DNA from: Stenotrophomonas sp. 24(2023)
Lineage (GTDB): Bacteria > Pseudomonadota > Gammaproteobacteria > Xanthomonadales > Xanthomonadaceae
DNA: 64,000 bases
NCBI RefSeq assembly: GCF_030913365.1
Contig: NZ_CP133160.1
Span: 682,001-746,000 of the forward strand
Reading direction: 5' to 3'
The notes below the pieces were generated by a model that saw only the letters and a program-made list of their open reading frames with translations, did no database searches and was not told where the DNA came from. Positions 57,815 to 64,000 of the stretch are shown here, in pieces (positions within the stretch are counted from its first letter, which is position 1; each line of letters begins with the position of its first letter). The translations under genes were made by a program, and so were the position numbers.

Positions 57815-58810
57815 ATGCGCCTGCTGGCCGCCGCCCTGCTTGCCTGCCTGCCATTGCCCGCGTTGGCCGCCGATACCTACGGCCCGCAGCTGGAAGGATT
57901 CGATTACGGCTATCCGGTACGGATCTTCACGCTGGAATCGCAACGTCAACCGCTGCAGATGGCGTACCTGGACATCGCCCCCAAGCGCACACCGATCGGT
58001 GTCGTGGTGCTGCTGCATGGCAAGAACTTCTGCGCCGCCACCTGGAAGGAAACCCTCACGCCGCTGCTGGCCGCCGGCTACCGCGTGATCGCTCCCGACC
58101 AGATCGGCTTCTGCAAGTCCAGCAAGCCCGAACGCTACCAGTATTCGTTCGGGCAGCTGGCGGCCAATACCCACGCACTGCTGCAGCACCTGCAGCTGGG
58201 CGATACGCGCGTGCACCTGGTCGGGCATTCGATGGGCGGCATGCTGGCCATCCGCTATGCCCTGATGTACCCGCAGGATCTGCGCAGCCTGTCGCTGGTC
58301 AACCCGATCGGGCTGGAGGACTGGAAAGCGCTGGGCGTGCCGTGGCGCAGCGTCGACGACTGGTACGCCGGCGAGCTGAAGACCGGCTATGACAGCATCC
58401 GCCGCTACCAGATGGAGGTGTACTACGACGGCCAGTGGGCCCCGGCCTACGAGCACTGGGCGCGCATGCAGTCGGGGATGTACGACGGCCCCGGCCGGCA
58501 GGCGGTGGCCTGGAGCCAGGCACTGACCTCGGACATGGTGTTCAACCAGCCGGTGGTCCACGAACTGGAACACGTGAAGGTGCCCACCACGCTGTTCATC
58601 GGCCAGAAGGACCGCACCGCGATCGGCCGCGACCGCGCCACGCCGGAACTGAAGGCCACGCTGGGCAACTACCCGGTGCTGGGCAAGGCCGCCGCCGCGG
58701 CCATTCCCGGTGCGACGCTGGTCGAATTCGAAGGCCTGGGCCATTCGCCACAGGTGCAGGACCCGCAGCAGTTCAACGCGGCGCTGTTGAAAGCATTGAA
58801 GACGCGTTGA
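57815..58810 (+). CDS. secreted alpha/beta hydrolase
   Basis: 331-residue exported hydrolase. Residues 1-19 (MRLLAAALLACLPLPALAA) are a signal peptide. VVLLHGKNFCAATWKETL holds the HG oxyanion motif; the nucleophile elbow is GHSMGG (about residue 141-146); KVPTTLFIGQKDRTA carries the acid and GLGHSPQVQ the catalytic histidine near the C-terminus. This fits epoxide-hydrolase/haloperoxidase-like esterases; substrate unknown. GGAG stands 6 bases before the ATG. It follows sdaA on the same strand at 81 bases but probably is independent. Confidence 0.88.
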   Translation: MRLLAAALLACLPLPALAADTYGPQLEGFDYGYPVRIFTLESQRQPLQMAYLDIAPKRTPIGVVVLLHGKNFCAATWKETLTPLLAAGYRVIAPDQIGFCKSSKPERYQYSFGQLAANTHALLQHLQLGDTRVHLVGHSMGGMLAIRYALMYPQDLRSLSLVNPIGLEDWKALGVPWRSVDDWYAGELKTGYDSIRRYQMEVYYDGQWAPAYEHWARMQSGMYDGPGRQAVAWSQALTSDMVFNQPVVHELEHVKVPTTLFIGQKDRTAIGRDRATPELKATLGNYPVLGKAAAAAIPGATLVEFEGLGHSPQVQDPQQFNAALLKALKTR

Positions 58811-58819
58811 TGGCGCGCC

Positions 58820-58838
58820 CGCCGGGCATGGCCCGGCG
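58820..58838. repeat. REP hairpin between convergent hydrolase and hom
   Basis: CGCCGGGC-ATG-GCCCGGCG with GGGG continuation; SMAG-like core without CTAC, in the 48-base gap between convergent genes. Confidence 0.5.
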
Positions 58839-58858
58839 GGGACGCATCGCAGGCCGGG

Positions 58859-59932
58859 TCAGCCCACGATCCGCAGCACGTCATCCAGCAGTGCGGCCGC
58901 GGTGACGTCCGCCCCGGCCCCCGGCCCCTGGATCAGCAACGGCTGGGCCTGGTAACGATCACTGTGGATGGCCACGCGGTTGTCGGTGCCCGCGCCCTGC
59001 GCCAGCGGATGATCGGCCGGCAGTTCGCGCAGACCGACCTGTGCGCCCTCGCCATCGACGCGACCGACGAAGCGCAGCACGCTGCCGTTGGCACGGGCCT
59101 GCTGCCAGCGCGCCTGCAGCGGCGCATCGAGCTGTTCCAGCGCTACCACCGCGGCGTCCGCCGGCAGCGCCGCCAACGCCGTCGGCACCAGCGAATCCAC
59201 CTGCACCTGGCTCGCATCCAGGGCCAGGCCGCTGCTGCGCGCCAGGATCAGCAGCTTGCGCCGCACGTCTTCGCCGGACAGGTCCACGCGCGGGTCCGGC
59301 TCGGTGTAGCCCGCCGCCAGCGCTTCGCGCACCGCCGTTGAAAAAGGTACCTGGCCGTCATAGCGATGGAACAGCCACGCCAGCGAACCGGACAGCACGC
59401 CTTCGATGGCATGGATGTGGTCCCCCCCGGCCACCAGCGCGCGCAGGCTGCTCAGCAGCGGCAGGCCGGCGCCGACGGTGGCGCTGTCGCCGTAGCGCGC
59501 GCCGCTGCCGGCACAGTGCGCGGCGATGGCATGGGCGCGGTCCAGCTGCGCACCGCGGCCCAGCTTGTTGGCGGTGACCACGTGCACGCCGCGCGCGAGC
59601 CAGTGCTCGTGGCGCGCGGCCACCTCCTCGCTGGCGGTGGCATCGACCACCACGTCACCGCGCTGCAGGCCCTCGGTACTGGCCCACAACGGCGCGTGCT
59701 GGCCATCGCGCGGCGCGCGGCGGGCCAGCTCCAGCGGCAGTGCCAGATCACGATCGATGGCCAGCGCGGTGCGCGAATTGGCCAGCCACTGCACATCGGG
59801 CAGCGCCAGCCCACGCGCCTGCAGGGCCTGGTAACGGCGCACGAACGCCGAACCCACCGTGCCGGTGCCGAGCAGCGCAAGACGCCCTGCGCCGGCCGCA
59901 GCCGGCACGATCTCCGCCGCGACCGCGCTCAT
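58859..59932 (-). CDS. hom: homoserine dehydrogenase
   Basis: 357-residue monofunctional NAD(P)-dependent enzyme reducing aspartate semialdehyde to homoserine, the branch point to methionine and threonine. LALLGTGTVGSAFVRRYQ near residue 18 is the nucleotide-binding motif; VVTANKLGRGAQL, YGDSATVGAGLPLL and GYTEPDPRVDLSGEDVRRKLLILAR are the catalytic-domain signatures with the key lysines. No ACT domain or aspartokinase part is present, so it is likely not allosterically regulated in the usual way. Stop-to-start ATGA overlap with metB; third gene of the SAM-riboswitch operon. Confidence 0.95.
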   Translation of the reverse strand: MSAVAAEIVPAAAGAGRLALLGTGTVGSAFVRRYQALQARGLALPDVQWLANSRTALAIDRDLALPLELARRAPRDGQHAPLWASTEGLQRGDVVVDATASEEVAARHEHWLARGVHVVTANKLGRGAQLDRAHAIAAHCAGSGARYGDSATVGAGLPLLSSLRALVAGGDHIHAIEGVLSGSLAWLFHRYDGQVPFSTAVREALAAGYTEPDPRVDLSGEDVRRKLLILARSSGLALDASQVQVDSLVPTALAALPADAAVVALEQLDAPLQARWQQARANGSVLRFVGRVDGEGAQVGLRELPADHPLAQGAGTDNRVAIHSDRYQAQPLLIQGPGAGADVTAAALLDDVLRIVG

Positions 59933-61164
59933 GCATCCACCGCCTGTTTGTGGCGCGCGGCCGATTCGATCACGTTGGCAGCGCGGGCCAGGCCGGCCTG
60001 CAGGTCAGACAGCAGATCGCGCTCGGCCTCGATGCCGACCGAAAGCCGCAGCAGGCCTTCGCTGATGCCGGCCGCCGCACGCGCTTCGGCGGTCATCGCG
60101 GCATGGGTCATCGTCGCCGGATGCGCGACCAGGCTTTCCACCCCGCCCAAGGATTCGGCCAGGGTGAAGTAGCGCAGGCCATCGACAAACGCGCGCACCG
60201 CGGCATGCGGGTCCTCGCCGGTACAGCGGGCCAGTTCAAACGACAGCATCGCGCCGAAGCCGCTCTGCTGGCGCGCGGCGATGGCATGGCCCGGATGATC
60301 GGCCAGGCCCGGGTAATAGACGCGGGCCACGGCCGGGTGCGCCGCCAGCAGGTCCACCACGGCCTGGGTGTTTTCCTGGTGCACGCGCAGGCGCGCATCC
60401 AGCGTGCGCAGGCCGCGCAGGGTCAGGAACGCATCGAACGGCGAACCGGTCAGGCCCAGTGCGTTGCCCCACCAGGTCAGCTGTTCCAGCAGTGCCGGAT
60501 CGCGCGCGATCACCGCGCCACCCACCACGTCGCTGTGGCCGTTGATGTACTTGGTGGTGGAATGCAGCACCAGATCGGCACCGAAAGCCAGCGGCTGCTG
60601 CAGTGCCGGCGACAGGAACGTGTTGTCCACCACCACCAGTGCACCGGCCTTGTGCGCCGCATCGATGACGAAGCGCAGATCGGTGATGCGCAGCAGCGGG
60701 TTGGACGGCGTTTCCAGCAACACCAGCTTCGGCTGGCTGGCCAGAGCCTGGGCCAGGCCGCGCGGATCGGTCAGGTCGGCGGTGACCAGGCTGAAGTGCC
60801 CCTTCTTCGCCAGCGCATTGAACAGGCGCCAGCTGCCGCCGTAGGCGTCGTGCGGCACCACCAGCGTGTCCCCCGGCTGCAGCAGCGCGCTGATCACCAG
60901 GTTGATCGCGCCCATGCCGGTCGCGGTGACCACCCCGCCGGCACCGCCTTCCAGTTCCGCCAGCGCATCGCCCAGCAGGTCGCGGGTCGGGTTGCCACTG
61001 CGCGTGTAGTCGTACTGCCGCTTCTTGCCGAAGCCATCGAAGCTGAAATTCGACGACAGCACGATCGGCGGCGTCACCGCGCCATGGGCGGTATCGCGGT
61101 CGATGCCCGCGCGGACGGCGGCGGTGGTGCGGCTACAGGACGGATCGGCGGCGTGCAGGCTCAT
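59929..61164 (-). CDS. metB: cystathionine gamma-synthase/O-acylhomoserine thiol-lyase family enzyme
   Basis: 411-residue PLP enzyme of the Cys/Met-metabolism family. PLP lysine K205 sits in HSTTKYINGHSDVVGGAV; ATGMGAINLVISALL and the tyrosine motif YDYTRSGNPTRDLL bind cofactor phosphate; SLGGVESLVAHPATMTHAAM is the C-terminal family signature. In methionine synthesis it joins acylhomoserine with cysteine. The gene overlaps metX and hom by 4 bases each (ATGA), so all three are coupled. Choosing between cystathionine gamma-synthase and sulfhydrylase needs assay. Confidence 0.92.
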   Translation of the reverse strand: MSLHAADPSCSRTTAAVRAGIDRDTAHGAVTPPIVLSSNFSFDGFGKKRQYDYTRSGNPTRDLLGDALAELEGGAGGVVTATGMGAINLVISALLQPGDTLVVPHDAYGGSWRLFNALAKKGHFSLVTADLTDPRGLAQALASQPKLVLLETPSNPLLRITDLRFVIDAAHKAGALVVVDNTFLSPALQQPLAFGADLVLHSTTKYINGHSDVVGGAVIARDPALLEQLTWWGNALGLTGSPFDAFLTLRGLRTLDARLRVHQENTQAVVDLLAAHPAVARVYYPGLADHPGHAIAARQQSGFGAMLSFELARCTGEDPHAAVRAFVDGLRYFTLAESLGGVESLVAHPATMTHAAMTAEARAAAGISEGLLRLSVGIEAERDLLSDLQAGLARAANVIESAARHKQAVDA

Positions 61165-62192
61165 GCGGTATCTCCCGGGGTGCGAAATGCTGAGGCGAGG
61201 ATCGCGTCGATGCGATCGGTTTCTTTGAGGAAGGCGTCGTGGCCGTACGGCGAGCGCAGCACGCGCAGGCTGCCGCGCGGGCCCAGCCCTTCGACCAGGC
61301 CGACCAGGTCGGCCAGCGGCACCAGGCGGTCGCCTTCCACGGCCACCACCACGGTCGGCGGCAGGATCGCGGCCGGGTCCACGCGGTGCAGGTCGATCGA
61401 TTCGGACAGGCGCAGGTAGGCGGTGACCGGCGTGCGCGCGACGTACTGCGCACCGGCGGCATCGAGGTAATCCTCGGCGGCCACGCGCACGCGGCCATTG
61501 ACCACTTCCGGCGCCGCATCGAAGCGCTCGCCGAATTCTTCCGGCGTGCGGTAGCTGAGCATGGCGAACTGGCGTGCCAGCGCCAGGCCGTGGTCTTCAC
61601 CGCACTGCAGCTGGCCCAGCGCAACGGCACGGCGCTGCAGCGCGCGCCAGGCGGCGGCATAGGGATGCGGGCGGTGCGCGCCACTGGCCAGCACCAGCTG
61701 CTGCACGCGGGCACGATGGCGCAGCGCGAACTGCTGGCCCACCAGCGCGCCGTAGGAATAACCGACGAACGCCTTCAGCGTGCCGATGCCCAGGTGGTCC
61801 AGCAGCAGCGCCAGCGCATCGGCCTGGTCAGCGGTATCGATCGGCACATCCAGCGCACCGTCGGCACCGATGAAGTCAAACGCCAGCACGCGCAGCTGCT
61901 GCGGGTCCAGTGCCCGGCCGGCGGCGACCAGGCCTTCGGCCCAGCCCTTTTCCGGAAACTGCGCATTGCCGGCCACATGGCGGTGGGCGGAAATCCCGCC
62001 GGCCAGCACCACCACCGGCGCCGAGGCCGGCCCGTCCCATTCATAGCGCAGGCGCACCGGGCACGGACCGGCATGGCGCATCGACACCACCGCGGCGAAC
62101 TCGCCGCGCACGGCATGCACGCGGTCATCGACCGGCACGCTGACGGGGGTAAAGGGTTCGGAATGAAGCGCGGTGGTGGCAGCGAAGCTCAT
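61161..62192 (-). CDS. metX: homoserine O-acyltransferase (MetX family)
   Basis: 343-residue alpha/beta-hydrolase-fold acyltransferase activating homoserine. The nucleophile is in VGYSYGALVGQQFALRH; most MetX proteins have a GASMGG- or GASYGG-like elbow, so this is a divergent version. Asp lies in AVEGDRLVPL and the His in PYGHDAFLKE, completing the triad. ISAHRHVAG is the oxyanion/tunnel signature. MetX acyl-donor preference (acetyl versus succinyl, even serine versus homoserine) cannot be told safely. ATG at 62192 is used; the longer frame to 62330 runs back into the riboswitch leader. First gene of the metX-metB-hom operon. Confidence 0.9.
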   Translation of the reverse strand: MSFAATTALHSEPFTPVSVPVDDRVHAVRGEFAAVVSMRHAGPCPVRLRYEWDGPASAPVVVLAGGISAHRHVAGNAQFPEKGWAEGLVAAGRALDPQQLRVLAFDFIGADGALDVPIDTADQADALALLLDHLGIGTLKAFVGYSYGALVGQQFALRHRARVQQLVLASGAHRPHPYAAAWRALQRRAVALGQLQCGEDHGLALARQFAMLSYRTPEEFGERFDAAPEVVNGRVRVAAEDYLDAAGAQYVARTPVTAYLRLSESIDLHRVDPAAILPPTVVVAVEGDRLVPLADLVGLVEGLGPRGSLRVLRSPYGHDAFLKETDRIDAILASAFRTPGDTA

Positions 62193-62273
62193 GGCGGGAA
62201 TCCAAGGGAGGAATCGGCCATCGAGCCTTCGCGGGGCTCGCGTTCGAAATGCACGCGGGGGTGCAGGCTTCGA

Positions 62274-62388
62274 ACCATCTTCCGGTGGACGCCACGGTCC
62301 CCGCAGGATTTGGCACCTACGCAGGCACATGCGTGTCTGCGGGCTGCCCCGGCTTCAAAGGGCCTGTCCCTCTGCCGGTCTCGATGGT
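62274..62388 (-). promoter_or_regulatory. SAM-I (S-box) riboswitch of metX-metB-hom
   Basis: Read on the minus strand: ACCATCGAGACCGGCAGAGG, then GGACAGGCCCTTTGAAGCC, then GGGGCAGCC, GGTGCCAAATCCTGCGGG and closing GATGGT. These are the AGAG/GAGGGA/GGCCC-UGAAGCC/GGUGCCAAAUCC motifs of S-boxes, and ACCAUC (62388-62383) pairs with GAUGGU (62279-62274) to close P1. Downstream 62193-62273 has CGAGCC/GGCTCG and TTCGAA pairings as an expression platform, without a T-tract, so translational control is likely. This accounts for the gene-free stretch 62193-62552; nothing else was recognised in it apart from the divergent promoters it must hold. Confidence 0.93.
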
Positions 62389-62552
62389 GACGCTACGATG
62401 CCACGCCCTTTCCGGCACGTCAATCCCTTTATACGGATGAAGCGATGGATGACTCGCTCCCCCCCTTTCCCTTACCCGGACAGACGGCAGCCGCTACCAT
62501 CCGCACCGGCGCGCCGCATGCCCGCCCCTGTCCCTCGCCTGGAAGCCCCCGG

Positions 62553-63449
62553 ATGCCGCACCTGCCCCTGACCTGCCTGCTGCTGCCCGTGCTGGCCGCC
62601 GCCACTGCCCCCGGTGACTGGCGCCAGGGCTGGGGGTTGATGCAACCGCCGCCCGGGCCGGTGCTCAACACGCCACTGCCCACGCCCGAAGGCCGGCCGG
62701 CCGCCGTGGCGCTGCTGAAGATCGAAGGCAGCGGCGAGCGCTGGCAGGCACGCGTGGACAATGCCCTGGCCGGCCCCGTGCAGATCGAACTGCGCCCGGC
62801 CCCCGGCCTGGCGCTGCCCGGCCTGCCCGTGCGTTCGGTGCTCGATGGCGCTGGCAGCCTGGTGGTGGCCCACCTGCCGGCACCGGTTTCCGGCCAGCGG
62901 CTGGACCTGCGGCTGGACGCGGTCCCCGGCGATCCTGCCGCACAGGCGCAGGATGTGGCCTACCGGGTGCCCTTCGATGGCGGCCGCCTGCAGGTCAGCC
63001 AGCCCCCGCAGGGCCGGCTCAGCCATGACGACGAAGAGAACCGCGACGCCGTCGATTTCGCCCTGCCCGAAGGCACGACCGTGCTGGCCGCGCGCAGCGG
63101 TACCGTGATGCAGGTGCAGGCCGGCTTCCAGGGCCACGGCCAGCGGCCGGCCGATCGCCAGCGCGCCAATTTCATCCGCGTGCTTCACGCGGACGGCAGC
63201 ATGGCCGTATACGCGCACCTGGCCCCGGCAGGCGTACAGGTGCGCACCGGGCAGCAGGTCGAGGCCGGCCAGCCCATCGGCCGCTCCGGCAACACCGGTT
63301 ACAGCACCGCCCCGCACCTGCATTTCGTGGTGCAGGTCAACCGTGGCATGGGCCTGCGTTCAGTGCCGGTCCGCATCGTCTCCCCGCAGGGCGAACTGCG
63401 CTTTGCCCGCACCGGCGATGGCACGGCCGCGGCCGGCACCGGGCGCTGA
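62553..63449 (+). CDS. M23-family (LytM) peptidase, secreted
   Basis: 298-residue exported zinc endopeptidase-like protein. MPHLPLTCLLLPVLAAATA is a signal peptide. The N-terminal about 130 residues are a beta-rich non-catalytic part. The LytM domain carries SHDDEENRDAVDF (H and D of the HxxxD-type motif), VYAHLAP and PHLHFVV (HxH metal/catalytic motif), and RTGQQVEAGQPIGRSGNTG, a standard M23 segment. Expected to cleave peptidoglycan cross-links or to activate amidases. Start at 62553 is preferred; the upstream frame to 62445 lacks conserved features. Confidence 0.9.
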   Translation: MPHLPLTCLLLPVLAAATAPGDWRQGWGLMQPPPGPVLNTPLPTPEGRPAAVALLKIEGSGERWQARVDNALAGPVQIELRPAPGLALPGLPVRSVLDGAGSLVVAHLPAPVSGQRLDLRLDAVPGDPAAQAQDVAYRVPFDGGRLQVSQPPQGRLSHDDEENRDAVDFALPEGTTVLAARSGTVMQVQAGFQGHGQRPADRQRANFIRVLHADGSMAVYAHLAPAGVQVRTGQQVEAGQPIGRSGNTGYSTAPHLHFVVQVNRGMGLRSVPVRIVSPQGELRFARTGDGTAAAGTGR

Positions 63450-63463
63450 GACGCAACGCCCGC

Positions 63464-63469
63464 TATAAT
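63464..63469 (+). promoter_or_regulatory. -10 element of prfC
   Basis: An exact TATAAT, 46 bases before the prfC ATG. The -35 region (GAGACG/ACGCAA) is weak. Confidence 0.5.
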
Positions 63470-63515
63470 CAGCGGCTTACCTTCTTGAATCGCGCCCCGG
63501 GCGGGCGCCACCGCC

Positions 63516-64000
63516 ATGTCCGAAGTCGCCACCGAAGCGGGCCGTCGCCGTACGTTCGCCATCATTTCCCACCCTGACGCCGGCAAGACCACGCTGACCG
63601 AAAAGCTGCTGCTGTTCGGGGGCGCGATCCAGATGGCCGGCTCGGTCAAGGGCCGCAAGGCCGCCCGCCACGCGACGTCCGACTGGATGGCGCTGGAAAA
63701 GGAGCGCGGCATCTCCGTCACCTCCTCGGTGATGCAGTTCCCGTACGAAGGCAAGATCGTCAACCTGCTCGACACCCCCGGCCACGCCGACTTCGGCGAG
63801 GACACCTACCGCGTGCTGACCGCGGTGGACTCGGCGCTGATGGTGATCGACGTGGCCAAGGGCGTGGAAGAACGCACCATCAAGCTGATGGAAGTGTGCC
63901 GCCTGCGCGACACCCCGATCATGACCTTCATCAACAAGCTCGACCGCGAGGGCAAGGACCCGATCGAGCTGCTGGATGAAGTGGAAACCGTGCTGGGCAT
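63516..64000 (+). CDS. prfC: peptide chain release factor 3 (3'-truncated by the window)
   Basis: The first 161 residues of RF3, the GTPase that recycles RF1/RF2 after termination. Visible: G1 [15 protein letters not shown] (residues 19-33), G2 [12 protein letters not shown]3 [14 protein letters not shown], and G4-like [35 protein letters not shown] is the normal N-terminus. The reading frame is open to the window edge, so the stop lies outside. Confidence 0.97.
   Translation, partial: MSEVATEAGRRRTFAIISHPDAGKTTLTEKLLLFGGAIQMAGSVKGRKAARHATSDWMALEKERGISVTSSVMQFPYEGKIVNLLDTPGHADFGEDTYRVLTAVDSALMVIDVAKGVEERTIKLMEVCRLRDTPIMTFINKLDREGKDPIELLDEVETVLG

Overview
The window is a GC-rich chromosomal segment (about two-thirds G+C by eye) of a Xanthomonadaceae bacterium, most likely Stenotrophomonas. 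The support is gene content and order (hflK-hflC-yjeT-purA, aroK-aroB-WGR protein-hemE, a prpR/prpBC-acnD-prpF-prpD cluster, metX-metB-hom), best-match style protein sequences, and many short hairpins that end in CTAC/GTAG and resemble the SMAG (Stenotrophomonas GTAG) repeats. All calls come from reading the sequence; no database search or folding program was run.

Layout. 0-5.7 kb: siderophore-interacting flavoprotein, Bcr/CflA exporter, then gcvP behind a tandem glycine riboswitch. 5.7-12.3 kb: VOC protein, amino-acid permease with a PAS-AraC regulator, small membrane proteins, and a chemoreceptor behind an exact-looking sigma-28 promoter. 12.3-13.8 kb: a compositionally foreign stretch holding one DUF4062-SIR2 fusion gene, the best candidate for an undescribed (defence-type) function. 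13.8-24 kb: housekeeping and stress genes (purA, yjeT, hflCK, acuI/yhdH, pilH, cbpA, peroxiredoxin, ferritin-like protein, pbpC). 24-29 kb: a bacterial alpha-2-macroglobulin lipoprotein paired with pbpC.

29-39 kb is a complete 2-methylcitrate cycle locus: prpB-prpC-acnD-(unknown lipoprotein)-prpF-prpD on the minus strand, divergent from prpR, with a consensus sigma-54 promoter and four TGAAAC repeats in the shared intergenic region. 39-46.8 kb: DoxX, an unknown protein with an apparent AUC start, pdxH, a glycerate-kinase-like enzyme, dodecin, aroKB, a WGR mini-protein, hemE and an MdtD-type exporter. 46.8-54 kb: two tandem paralogous propeller hybrid histidine kinases. 54-58.8 kb: a yceI-cytochrome b561-yceI operon, a mini-glutaredoxin, sdaA and an alpha/beta hydrolase. 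58.8-62.4 kb: metX-metB-hom with ATGA overlaps behind a SAM-I riboswitch. The window ends with an M23 peptidase and the truncated start of prfC.

Themes: amino-acid and one-carbon metabolism under two riboswitches (glycine, SAM), propionate catabolism under sigma-54/PrpR, envelope defence (alpha-2-macroglobulin/PBP1C), and one acquired SIR2 gene. No rRNA, tRNA, CRISPR array, transposase or integrase was seen. The only gene-free stretch over 300 bases is 62193-62552, which carries the SAM riboswitch and its expression platform.
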